A stretch of 51,150 nt of DNA from CAYGTK01 sp964352775 (lineage in GTDB: Bacteria > Bacteroidota > Bacteroidia > Chitinophagales > CAIOSU01), in the NCBI GenBank assembly GCA_964352775.1, contig CAYGTK010000007.1, positions 1-51,150 of the forward strand, given 5' to 3'. This document shows, piece by piece, positions 26,452 to 35,670 of this stretch (its first letter is position 1; every line of letters starts with the position of its first letter). Both the position numbers and the translations under genes were made by a program. Below the pieces are notes generated by a model. That model was not told the origin of the DNA. It searched no databases and saw only the letters and a list, made by a program, of their open reading frames with translations.

Positions 26452-28876
26452 TTATTTGCTAGTAAAAATATCAAAACTGTAGGGAGGAATAACCACGCTG
26501 TAGTCGTCTGCACCTTTCCACTCGATGGTATTACCCATTAAGCTAGTTCTTTCTTTTAGGGGTCCGTATCCGCCCTCGTAACGAACTGGTTGGCCTGATT
26601 TGTTAAAAACAACTACTACGTTATCATTGTAGTATGATCGATGGTAAACCAAAAAGTCATTGCTCTTCTCAAGAAACTCAAAGTTTCCATACAATAAGGC
26701 CATATGATTTTTCCTTAGCTCTATCAGTTTTCTCACTACCCTGTAAGTAGAATCTTCAAGTTCATTCCAATCAAATCGCATCATTCTGCGGTTATCGGGG
26801 TCGTTAGCTCCTGGCATACCAAATTCGTCTCCAGAATAAATAATGGGTACACCTGGTATGGTCNNNNNNNNNNGGTATGGTCATGTTAAATGCGTGTAGC
26901 ATCTGAAGTTTTTTGTAACCCACTGGGTTCTCTACTTTAATATCTCGTTCCCATCCCGCTGCTTTATCATCTTCTTGCCAAGTCATAGCTTCACCAGCGT
27001 AACTGATAAATCGGGGTAGGTCGTGGTTACCCGAAATGTTACCCATTAAGTGGTTGTAGCCATAATAGTCAAAAGTCTCTTGCAAGGAATTGGCTAGCTT
27101 TTTAAAGCTTTCGGAATCATCTGCGAATACGGCCCTAGCATCAAAATACAGGTTGAAATCAAACTGTGCATCCAACTGACCAGCATTGATATAGCTGCCA
27201 ATCAATTCTCTACTTCCAAAGGTTTCACCGATTTGATACACGGGCTTTCCTGTTTTGGCTATGTATTGCTCCTTCACTTTTCGGGTCAACTCGCGCCAAT
27301 AGCTTTCGGGAATATGCTTGGTAGCATCGTGGCGATAGCCATCAATATCGTATTTCAGTAACCAGTATAAAGCGGAATCAGATACAGATTGGATAACTTC
27401 TTCTTTCGAAAAATCGAGGCTGGGCAAAAAGGTATCAAACCAGGTGGTCAACCGCTGCTCGTCCCAAATTCGGATGTTTTTACGACCATCTTCCAGATTT
27501 AATTGTGTTTTCCAATCAGGATGCTGTTGCATCAATGGATGATCTTGATGCACGTGATTGCTCACAAAATCGAGCAATACATTGTAATCTTTATTATGGG
27601 CAGTCGTGACCAAACTTTCAAAGGCCGCATCGCCGCCAAAACGATGATCGACCTTGGTAGAAGAAATTGGCCAATAACCATGATAACCCGAATATTTGCG
27701 ATGTGGAGCTGGAAATTCAACAAAAGCCTCTTCAGGATTTTGCACAATAGGAGAGAGCCAAATGGTATTGATTCCTAGATCTTCAAAGTAGCCATCCTCT
27801 ATTTTCTGCTGCACACCAGCCAAGTCACCACCTTGGTAATTAGCTTTAAAGTGAACCTCGGGGTCATCAACAGGTTTATCGTTCAAGGTATCACCATTCA
27901 CAAAACGATCGACCATCATGAAGTAGATGATGTTGTTGTGCTTGTCTTGGCGGGTTAGTTGAGTTGGGTCGGTTATTGGTTTTCCGTATTCTAGGGGGAT
28001 ATACAAGTTTCGAACAGCTCCCAAGTTATCACTATAAACCCTAACAATAGATCGTTCTAAAGCTTTTGCATTCTCGGGAAGATGAAGTGGTGTGAGGAAT
28101 AGAGCAGTATCGCTTATGAGTTTATTCTCCCAAAGTATCTTAAATTGTGGTTTCTTTCTCTTATAGAATAAAGCGTATCTACGGTCAATCTTATTATAGA
28201 TGTAATAATTTCCAGTACTGTCAATTGAAAAATTTGGATATGGCCCAAGGTTATTTGCGTTTTTATCAAACACTTTCATAACTGAATTAAAACCACCCAT
28301 ACCATTTCCCGTACTGTCATTGTTGGCAGGGTCTAACATCCAGCTATCATCTACTACTACTTGATAGGAGTATTTTCCTGGGTTAAGCGTTAAAGTGGTT
28401 GTCCATTTTCCATCGTTAAATGATAATGGAGTCTTATCAGGATTCCAATCATTAATATCGCCTGCTAATTGTACTTTTTCGTAGGTTTTTCCTTTGGGGT
28501 CGAAAACAAATTCAACCTCTTGCTTTCGCGTTTTTTTGAGGACTAGGGTAAACTTTTCACCTTTAATCCAGAGATTTAGTAAATAGTATAATTTTCTTCC
28601 CACTTTACCCTTAATGTGAATTTCATCACCCGAACTAGATAAGGAAGCCTCTAACCTGTCTGATACTTCAATCGAATCTAAATCACTTGGGTCTAGTAGA
28701 TAGTCTTGAACATATAGCGTAGTAGAATCTGGGTTTAGCGTAATTGGAGGAACTAAACCGATTATTGGAGATGGCTTTACTTCTGCCGACGCATTTTCGT
28801 TACTGTCTGTTTGAGCGTCACAACCTGCCACTAGGCAGAATGCTATCACCAATGGCCAGAGTTGTTTTAATCCCAT
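26452..28876 (-). CDS. GH13 lipoprotein with N-terminal CBM48-like domain (gene split only by an assembly gap)
   Basis: Read across the N gap at 26864-26873 this is one gene of about 801 codons. The sequence GGTATGGTC is present on both sides of the N run; merging the copies joins ...HAFNMTI to PGVPIIYSGDEFGMPGAND in one frame. Lipobox LVAGC (Cys 19). An N-terminal E-set/CBM48-like domain (about 121-203, with VQLAGDINDWNPDKTPL) precedes a GH13 barrel: DFVSNH (436-441), nucleophile D517 in GYRHDATKH, acid/base E551 in QIGETFG, D619 in GNHDLPR. The layout resembles cyclomaltodextrinase/neopullulanase- or SusA-like enzymes acting on maltodextrins. Start ATG 28876 lies ten bases inside the GH31 gene. 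Confidence 0.93.
26864..26873. other. Scaffold gap (10 N) inside the larger GH13 gene
   Basis: The nine bases GGTATGGTC occur immediately left (26855-26863) and immediately right (26874-26882) of the N run. Removing ten N plus one nine-base copy restores an uninterrupted GH13 frame with a canonical motif. The gap is therefore an unmerged contig overlap and not missing sequence or a frameshift mutation. Confidence 0.92.
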
Positions 28877-31275
28877 GTTACTAGGGTTTTATCATTGCTT
28901 AGGTTGAAGTTAACTGTTGGTACATCTTCTATTTTCAATACATCATCTGCTTGGTCTACTACGGGGTCAAATTTAGTGATAGGTTGTACAAATCGAACTT
29001 GCTCTTCGTGTACTTGAATATCTTCTCCATCTGCTTTCACGCCAGCGATATTGCTATATCCGTGGAAGTATACTTTCACCTCTTTGAAGTGGGTAGAATA
29101 TTCGCCCGACTTAGTACCTAAAAGTAGACTGCCGTTATCTAGCTCTATCTCGCGTTTGTAGTAGCTGCCCGACTTGTGCTCATAAGTAGCCCCATCGTCT
29201 TCATAATAAGTATAGGTGCCAGAGCCTTTATAGATATGTAAGCTTAGAGTTGTTTCAGGAAGTTCACCTGTATGCTGCACTGTACTTTGCATTGGGATGA
29301 TAGCCCCAGCTTTTACAAATAAAGGCAACTTCTCTTGCGGACAATCAATATAGTGTTCCACCCCTCCGCTATAGGGTTTGTCGGTATAAAATTCAAACCA
29401 ATTGCCTTTAGGTAAGTACACTTTTGTTATCTGCTTAATGCTGTCAACTGGTGCTACTAATATACTTGGTCCAAATAGAAACTCATCTTGATAAGCTCCA
29501 TTGTAAATATTAGCATCGTGTGTATGCTCTATCGCCAAAGAACGAACCACAGGCATAGCTGTTTCACTAGCTTCATAAAATGCACTGTACAAGTAAGGAA
29601 GAAGCTTGTAACGAAGGCTGATGTAGTTGCGCGAAATATCTTCCACCTCTTCACCAAAAGCCCACGGTTCGGCATCGCGAGTATTAATCATACTGTGGCA
29701 GCGGAACATGGGGGTAAATGCTCCCAAAGCAATCCAACGCGCAAATAGGGCAGGAGAGGGTTCGCCTTGAAACCCACCTACATCAAAACCAGTGAACGGC
29801 ATCCCGGTAAGGCCCATACTTACTAGCAATCGCATACCTGCTAGCATATGCCCATCGCTGGCTACGTTATCACCCGTCCAAACCGCGGCATAGCGTTGTA
29901 TACCGCTGAAACCAGCACGGGTTAAGGTGAACGGTCGCTTACCGTTTAATAGTTTGCGCGCACCTTCATTAGTACTGCGGGCCATGTTCATACCGTACAC
30001 ATTTCGTGCTTCGCGATGGGTAGTTAAATTGCCATCAAAATCAAACTCTATCAAGCTTGGGGGGCTTTGTCCCCAAGCCGCAGGTTCGTTCATATCATTC
30101 CAGTACCCTTCTATGCCTAGCTTTACATTTTCGGCAAACTGCTCGCCCCACCATTGGCGGGTTTCTGGTTTCGTAAAATCAGGGAAATGGCAAGTGCCTG
30201 GCCATACATCGGCCTTCCATTCTTTACCATCAGGGTACTTTACAAAAACATCTTTTTCTAGTCCATCTAGGTAGGGTTTGTAGCCTTCTTCTACCTTTAT
30301 TCCTGGGTCAATTATCAGCACTACTTTAAAACCCAGTTCCTTCAACCTATCTATCAATTGTTTGGGGTTCGGGAAACGCTCGCTATGCCAAGTGAATACC
30401 TTATAATCTTGCATGTAATGGATGTCTAAATAAATGACATCCGCTGGTATGTTCTTACTACGAAAACGCTCGGCTACCTCCAATAATTCACTGTCAGGAT
30501 AATAGCTGTAGCGGCATTGTTGCAAGCCTAAACTCCATTTTGGTGGCATTGGCATAGTACCAGTAAGCCAACTGTATTTCTGTATTATATCAGCTACGTT
30601 CTCTCCATAAATAAAGTAGTAGTTCATCTCGCCAGCATCAGCAGAAAAAGAACTGAAACGATGGTTAGAGGCTCCGAAATTGAAGGTGGTTTTATGGCTA
30701 TTATCTAGAAATATACCGTAGCATAAACCGCTATGTACACCAATATAAAAGGGCGTGCTTAAATACAATGGGTCACCATCTTCGGGATAAGCAAAGTAAT
30801 CAGTATTCCAATTTACATAGGCATTCCCTCTACGGTCTAGTCCGCCTGTTTTTTCACCAAGACCAATAAATCGTTCCCCTTCTTGTATGGTTTTGTAAGT
30901 GGTTACTTCAGTACCTATCCAGTTGGTGCCAAATGCTGGTTCATCTTCATTTATAAGCTGCCCATTTTCGGTGTAAAACGCTACTCTGAAAGGAGAAAGT
31001 TGTATTTCCACCCGCAGGCTTCCTGTATTAAGTGTAATGCTATCGTCTCGCTGATCCCAATGATAAAGGCGTTCTTCAGGTTGGCCTATAACGGCGTAAG
31101 AATGATAGCTTAGTTCATCTTTACTTAACTGAATTCTGACAAGGCCATCGGCGTATGGGGCTACCCTAATAGTTAAGCCGTTTTCAGTAGTCAGGTGACA
31201 GTTTTGGTCTATAAGTATATCTTTTACTGTATCTGCACTATTGCTAGTGTTATTCGATCTAGTACTAATTTTCAT
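28867..31275 (-). CDS. GH31 alpha-glucosidase
   Basis: An 802-residue GH31 enzyme that releases glucose from the non-reducing end of maltose and maltodextrins. Nucleophile D394 is in WNDMNEPA (392-399), and acid/base D469 is in WTGDN (466-470). The N-terminal beta-sandwich (about 25-235), the barrel from about 245 and the C-terminal beta domains are all present. No signal peptide is visible (MKISTRSNNTSNSADTV), so it is probably cytoplasmic and acts after import by the MFS permease. First gene of the four-gene operon; its start lies 148 bases from the operator-like repeat shared with the divergent amylase. Confidence 0.95.
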   Translation of the reverse strand: MKISTRSNNTSNSADTVKDILIDQNCHLTTENGLTIRVAPYADGLVRIQLSKDELSYHSYAVIGQPEERLYHWDQRDDSITLNTGSLRVEIQLSPFRVAFYTENGQLINEDEPAFGTNWIGTEVTTYKTIQEGERFIGLGEKTGGLDRRGNAYVNWNTDYFAYPEDGDPLYLSTPFYIGVHSGLCYGIFLDNSHKTTFNFGASNHRFSSFSADAGEMNYYFIYGENVADIIQKYSWLTGTMPMPPKWSLGLQQCRYSYYPDSELLEVAERFRSKNIPADVIYLDIHYMQDYKVFTWHSERFPNPKQLIDRLKELGFKVVLIIDPGIKVEEGYKPYLDGLEKDVFVKYPDGKEWKADVWPGTCHFPDFTKPETRQWWGEQFAENVKLGIEGYWNDMNEPAAWGQSPPSLIEFDFDGNLTTHREARNVYGMNMARSTNEGARKLLNGKRPFTLTRAGFSGIQRYAAVWTGDNVASDGHMLAGMRLLVSMGLTGMPFTGFDVGGFQGEPSPALFARWIALGAFTPMFRCHSMINTRDAEPWAFGEEVEDISRNYISLRYKLLPYLYSAFYEASETAMPVVRSLAIEHTHDANIYNGAYQDEFLFGPSILVAPVDSIKQITKVYLPKGNWFEFYTDKPYSGGVEHYIDCPQEKLPLFVKAGAIIPMQSTVQHTGELPETTLSLHIYKGSGTYTYYEDDGATYEHKSGSYYKREIELDNGSLLLGTKSGEYSTHFKEVKVYFHGYSNIAGVKADGEDIQVHEEQVRFVQPITKFDPVVDQADDVLKIEDVPTVNFNLSNDKTLVTWD

Positions 31276-31423
31276 ATGGCTTGGCTAATGGTGTTTTGGG
31301 TCGTATTTTTGCTACCCCTAAGGTAAAACAGGTCTAAACAACTATTTACTAGATTTTTTGGAGTTCAGTTTGTATCTTAAGGGTATGTTAAACCTTCCTT
31401 TGGTTCAACATTATCATATTTAT

Positions 31424-31440
31424 AGTGTTAAAGTAACACT
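31424..31440. promoter_or_regulatory. 17-bp operator-like inverted repeat (copy 1)
   Basis: AGTGTTA-AAG-TAACACT is a perfect 7-bp inverted repeat with a 3-base spacer. It ends 14 bases before ATG 31455 of the secreted amylase, where a bound protein would block transcription or its start. Two close relatives lie at 44119-44135 and 44392-44408. Confidence 0.75.
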
Positions 31441-31454
31441 TTGGAAACAAAATT

Positions 31455-33767
31455 ATGCGGATGAATTCGTTGAAACCAATTCTTACAGGCCTTTTTCTTT
31501 TCTTCCTCGTTTCGGTTGGAATGGCGCAAGACTTCATGCTACAAGGCTGGTTCTGGGACTATCCCCGTTTTTCTGGTAATGCACGTTGGTCGGAGCGATT
31601 AGATGCTCAAGCTGAAATGATAGATAGTAGTGGTTTTACCTATTTATGGGTACCGCCATTATCGCGCCCTGACAATGAGCAGATGGGAATCGGTTACGAT
31701 GTAAAGGACTATTACGACCTAGGCGAAACCTTAGGTGGTGGGCCAACTCGTTTTGGTAAGTTGGAGAATGTAGAGGATGTGATCGCTAAGTTCAATTCAC
31801 TTGGCATCAAAACGGTGGCCGATATGGTTTACAATCACCGCAGTGGTGGTGATTGGGAGGCCAATCCGAGTATAGAGGGTTGGATAGAGAATTTTAATGC
31901 TACTAAAGTAAATGCAGGCGATAATCCATATCCTTCTGATCGTTATCGATTGATACTGCCTTTGGGAGGAACTTCGGGTAATGGTGAGGGGTCTTATTTC
32001 TTCAAAATATCTTCTGCTTCAGGAAGTGCAAATTTCCATGGACGTGATTACCGAGTTTTGATGTGGACTCAAACAAAGTTCATCAATTCAAGTTTGGACG
32101 AGTGGCAAGAGCAAGAACCAAACGCTGGTGGTGACTGTGGAGAGGCTTATGATACCTTGCAACTAGGTAGAGCTACTCTTGCTAACATAGATGGACTAGG
32201 ATGTGGAGTGGATGAGTTTAAGTTAGAAATAGCTGCTGGAGATTTTGACCCAGCAGGTGATACCTTATACATTACCTTAACGAATTACAATGCAGGTTCG
32301 CCAGATGGTTTTTCTGACCATTATATCTATGGCATTTACTATGCAGGAACTCAAACCGATATTCAAGACCAACTAGTTTACCAAACTCAAACGGACTTCA
32401 CCAACATGCCTAGCGGACGTGGTGGAATGACTTGGCAAAACTTCCGCCCCAATGGCGAGCCAACAAACCTTAGTTCGGAAGAGGATAAGATGTATTGGTT
32501 TTACGACCTTGATCAGAATGTAGTTAACACTCAAGATGTAATGAATGAGTGGACCGATTGGATGTTTGATGAGCATAATATCGGTGGATTACGTATTGAT
32601 GCGGTAAAACACTTTCCAGCGGCTTTCGTTGGTAATTTGCTTGACCATATCCACGATGAAGGGCATACCCCAGGCATGGTTGTGGGAGAATCTTTCGACT
32701 ACAACACAGGAGTACTCAACGGATGGGTAAATGGTGTAAAAGCCAATATGGACCAAGATACCCGTGATGATATTGACGTTCGTATTTTCGATTTCTCACT
32801 TCGTTTGAACTTAGAACAAGCGCACGATGCTTTCGGATATGATGTTCGTAATCTATTTCAGAGTAGTATAGTAGATGTAGAAGGTGCTAGTGCAAATGAT
32901 GTAGTTACCTTTGTGAATAATCATGATTTCCGTGATCCTGGCACATTGGTAGATAACGACCCGCAACTGGGTTATGCTTACATACTTACCAATACGCAGT
33001 TGGGAGTGCCTTGTGTATTCTACCCAGACTATTTCGGGCCAAACAATTACCGTGGCGAGATCAATGCTTTGATAGAGGCCAGTAAGCGTTACTTAACAGA
33101 GGCTAATACGCGTGACTATTTAAGTCGTATTGGTACTCCATATGCAGCTAACTACATCAGCGGGTTTGATAATACTTCATTGATCTATCAAATGGGCGGT
33201 GGCACTTCAGGTCGTGAGGTAGTTATGGCCATCAACTTTGCTGGAGATACCTTGAAGGTTGACCATGCTATTAATACTGGGAACTTTAATGCTGGGGATA
33301 CATTAACGGATATATTCGGTGTTTCATCAAATGACTATGCCGTAGTAAATGGCAGCAACCAGATATACATGGAAGTGCCTCCGCGTAGTTTTGCTATGTG
33401 GGTGCAAGGAGACTTGGTAGCTGAGCAGATCCCTATTGAGAATTATGCTAACGATACGTTCTTTATTGACCGTAATATTGGTGTAGCTGTACATACTCGT
33501 GAAAGACAGCAAGAGGGTATTATGGTATATCCAAACCCTTTCCGAAATAGATTTACACTACATACTTCTTTGTATGACCCGCAGGTTATTACTGTAGAAT
33601 TACTTGATTCGAAGGGTACGCCTAAGTATTCTGATGAACTGATGGTGACCTTTGGGGAGGAAGATTTTACTATTGACCTTAGTAGAATGGTAATGCCAAG
33701 AGGATTCTACACGCTAAGGGTAACCACAAATAATCAAGTGTTTACTGAAAAAGTTGTTAAGCTTTAA
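31455..33767 (+). CDS. T9SS-secreted GH13 alpha-amylase with a very large domain B
   Basis: A 770-residue enzyme. Signal peptide of about 24 residues (LTGLFLFFLVSVGMAQ), barrel from QGWFWDYP (about 30), DMVYNH (123-128), nucleophile D382 in GGLRIDAVKHF, acid/base E412 in VVGESFD, D491 in NNHDFRDP. Between the third and fourth barrel strands lie about 240 residues, with an extra, probably beta-sandwich, segment (about 175-310, FFKISSASGSANFHGRDYRV ... LYITLTNYNAGSP). C-terminal type A T9SS domain (about 690-770: YPNPFRNRFTLH ... GFYTLRVTTNNQVFTEKVVKL, from its parts). It should be the secreted liquefying amylase. A second ATG two codons downstream (31461) is an alternative start. Confidence 0.94.
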   Translation: MRMNSLKPILTGLFLFFLVSVGMAQDFMLQGWFWDYPRFSGNARWSERLDAQAEMIDSSGFTYLWVPPLSRPDNEQMGIGYDVKDYYDLGETLGGGPTRFGKLENVEDVIAKFNSLGIKTVADMVYNHRSGGDWEANPSIEGWIENFNATKVNAGDNPYPSDRYRLILPLGGTSGNGEGSYFFKISSASGSANFHGRDYRVLMWTQTKFINSSLDEWQEQEPNAGGDCGEAYDTLQLGRATLANIDGLGCGVDEFKLEIAAGDFDPAGDTLYITLTNYNAGSPDGFSDHYIYGIYYAGTQTDIQDQLVYQTQTDFTNMPSGRGGMTWQNFRPNGEPTNLSSEEDKMYWFYDLDQNVVNTQDVMNEWTDWMFDEHNIGGLRIDAVKHFPAAFVGNLLDHIHDEGHTPGMVVGESFDYNTGVLNGWVNGVKANMDQDTRDDIDVRIFDFSLRLNLEQAHDAFGYDVRNLFQSSIVDVEGASANDVVTFVNNHDFRDPGTLVDNDPQLGYAYILTNTQLGVPCVFYPDYFGPNNYRGEINALIEASKRYLTEANTRDYLSRIGTPYAANYISGFDNTSLIYQMGGGTSGREVVMAINFAGDTLKVDHAINTGNFNAGDTLTDIFGVSSNDYAVVNGSNQIYMEVPPRSFAMWVQGDLVAEQIPIENYANDTFFIDRNIGVAVHTRERQQEGIMVYPNPFRNRFTLHTSLYDPQVITVELLDSKGTPKYSDELMVTFGEEDFTIDLSRMVMPRGFYTLRVTTNNQVFTEKVVKL

Positions 33768-33802
33768 GACAGGATAGAAATGTAGAAAGCCAATACTACA
33801 TA

Positions 33803-33837
33803 TAAGCCCGCTAGCTTTTAGTTAGCGGGCTTTTTAT
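33803..33837 (+). terminator. Rho-independent terminator after the secreted amylase
   Basis: AGCCCGCTA (33805-33813) pairs with TAGCGGGCT (33823-33831) around a nine-base loop, followed by TTTTATTT. It is 37 bases after the stop. Confidence 0.9.
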
Positions 33838-33921
33838 TTGCTAAGCGCTAACAGCTTTAAGCATGAGCACTTTATATAGCTTCGTAAGAGAAAGGAGGTA
33901 AGGAATATTTAAGGTGAGCTA

Positions 33922-34785
33922 CTACTTGCTAGCACCGTTATGGCTGAGGTGATATTCAGCTAAGTTATATACAGGTTGGTGTAATACCTTACCCATTGTA
34001 AGTCCTTTTGCATCGAGGTTACGCTTTAATGCATCTTTAAAATAATAAGCTATAGAGCCTACAAAGTGAATAGGAACGTCTTTACGTTCAGCATAAGGCT
34101 CTACCATGTATTCTACGAACTTACCGAAAGATTCATCCAATATTTCCTTGGTGAACGCATCATTAGGTTTGTTTGAAAGTACTTTAGCAAATGATGCTAA
34201 ATATACGTTAGGATTCGAATGTCCAAAGTAGACATGTTGAAATACTTTCTCTTTGGTAAGTAGGTAGTCTTGACGTAATGCAAGCTCTAACCATTCGGGT
34301 ACTTGCTTGTAGAGGAACCGCTTAATAATATGACGGCCGATATAACATCCGCTACCTTCATCACCTAAGAAATAACCTAGCGATGGCACGTCTTGACGGA
34401 TGGTCTTCCCATTAAAGTAACAGGCATTAGACCCTGTTCCTAAAATAGCAGTAATGCCTGGCTCATTTCCGCAGGTAGCATACACTGCTGCTGATAGATC
34501 GTGGTCTACTTTTATCATGGCATCGCTATCGAAATAACCACGCAGTCCGCTGGCTATTTTCTCGCAACGTTCCGTGCTAGAGCACATTGGTCCATAGAAG
34601 TAAATATGGTCTATCTGGTTTTTGTAATTAGGCAGGTCATCTACCTGCTCCAATTCTTTCACAATGGCCTCACGGTCGTGAAAAATAGGGTTGAAACCAA
34701 TGGTATTGAATTCCTTCACTATTTTACCACTTTCCAGTACAAGCCAGTCCGTTTTGGTCGACCCACTATCCGCAACAATTACCAT
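33922..34785 (-). CDS. BadF/BadG-type sugar kinase (N-acetylglucosamine or glucose kinase-like)
   Basis: A 287-residue ASKHA-fold kinase. The phosphate-1 loop VIVADSGSTKTDW is at 2-14; the second ATP motif is AILGTGSNACYFNG (about 132-145) and LGYFLGDEGSGCYIG follows. The family phosphorylates N-acetylglucosamine, glucosamine or glucose. Its place in an alpha-glucan locus suggests it phosphorylates the glucose freed by the GH31 enzyme, but this is an inference. It is divergent from the NUDIX regulator gene, with a near-palindrome between them (34840-34856). Confidence 0.87.
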   Translation of the reverse strand: MVIVADSGSTKTDWLVLESGKIVKEFNTIGFNPIFHDREAIVKELEQVDDLPNYKNQIDHIYFYGPMCSSTERCEKIASGLRGYFDSDAMIKVDHDLSAAVYATCGNEPGITAILGTGSNACYFNGKTIRQDVPSLGYFLGDEGSGCYIGRHIIKRFLYKQVPEWLELALRQDYLLTKEKVFQHVYFGHSNPNVYLASFAKVLSNKPNDAFTKEILDESFGKFVEYMVEPYAERKDVPIHFVGSIAYYFKDALKRNLDAKGLTMGKVLHQPVYNLAEYHLSHNGASK

Positions 34786-34839
34786 AGCATCAAAAGGTTA
34801 TGATGGTGAAATGGAGGTTTTTTAGTACTCCGTCATTCC

Positions 34840-34856
34840 AACACTAAGTTAATGTT
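34840..34856. promoter_or_regulatory. 17-bp near-palindrome between kinase and NUDIX regulator genes
   Basis: AACACTAAGTTAATGTT is symmetric around a central G with one mismatched pair. It lies between two divergent starts. Its outer half-sites (AACACT/AATGTT) resemble those of the starch operators but with swapped orientation. It may be an autoregulatory site; support is weak. Confidence 0.3.
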
Positions 34857-34962
34857 ATTCTAGCTGAAATGGCAGTAGTACGGCTATTCTATTGCGGTAT
34901 AAGTGCAGGTAAGGTTATACATCTGGTTGAGGGAAAACAAATTTAAGCCCTATCTTCATACC

Positions 34963-35670
34963 ATGACAGATATGGGCAGGGTAAAATCGATCAATTCCAT
35001 ATTCACCTTAGATAACGTGATCTTTGGGTTCGATGGTCAGCACCTTAAAGTTTTATTGATAGAAAGAGGCGAAGATCCTCACCGCGATAAGTATGCATTG
35101 CCAGGCGATTTTGTGCGCGTAGATGAGACTATTGACGATGCTGCAGGCCGTGTGTTGAATGAGCTAACTGGTTTAGAGAATGTATATCTTGATCAATTCC
35201 ATACCTACGGGGCGGTAGATCGTCATCCATGGGGACGCATTATTTCTATAGCGTACTTCTCTCTTATAAAATTGATAGATGAAGCGGACCTTAAACCTGC
35301 ATCATTCGCTCGTTCAGCTAAGTGGTTTGCCATTGATGAAATACCAGAACTGGCTTTCGATCACAATACCATCATTGATGGGGCTTATCATAAGCTACGT
35401 GTAAGAAGCCGTTTACAGCCTGTTGGTTTTGAGTTACTACCTCAAAAATTCACCTTGCGCGAGCTACAGAATCTTTACGAGGCCATATTACGAGTAGAGA
35501 TAGATAAGCGCAACTTCCGTCGTAAGATATTGAAGATGAATATCGTTATCGCTTTGGATGAAAAGCAAGTTGGTGTAGCCCATAAGGCTGCGCAATTCTA
35601 TAAATTCGACAAGGAGAAGTACGAAGAGCTAAGAGAGAAAGGATTTACGTTCGATCTTATTAATCTGTAG
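34963..35670 (+). CDS. NUDIX-winged-helix transcriptional regulator (NrtR/AraR-type)
   Basis: A 235-residue protein. ATG 34963 (MTDMGRVKSINSIFTLDNVI) gives the usual N-terminus; the frame extends upstream without family sequence. The Nudix domain (about 10-145) has a degenerate Nudix box: residues 49-71 keep E55, R63 and E67, but have Asp49, Val64 and Leu68 where Gly, Glu and Glu are needed, so hydrolysis is probably lost. The C-terminal domain (about 155-235) has FTLRELQNLYEAILRVEIDK then RNFRRKILKMNIV, the winged helix of NrtR-like regulators. In Bacteroides a relative (AraR) senses arabinose. Here it may sense a sugar and bind the 17-bp repeats nearby. Its 3' end overlaps the convergent amylase gene by 11 bases. 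Confidence 0.85.
   Translation: MTDMGRVKSINSIFTLDNVIFGFDGQHLKVLLIERGEDPHRDKYALPGDFVRVDETIDDAAGRVLNELTGLENVYLDQFHTYGAVDRHPWGRIISIAYFSLIKLIDEADLKPASFARSAKWFAIDEIPELAFDHNTIIDGAYHKLRVRSRLQPVGFELLPQKFTLRELQNLYEAILRVEIDKRNFRRKILKMNIVIALDEKQVGVAHKAAQFYKFDKEKYEELREKGFTFDLINL

Noticed and set aside
26804..26882. Frameshift or pseudogenisation of the larger GH13 gene
   Set aside because: The break coincides with the N run and disappears when the duplicated nine bases are merged; all catalytic residues are intact.
31246..31252. A single AGTGTTA half-site inside the start of the GH31 gene
   Set aside because: No second arm at the right spacing; one 7-mer is expected by chance in this much DNA.
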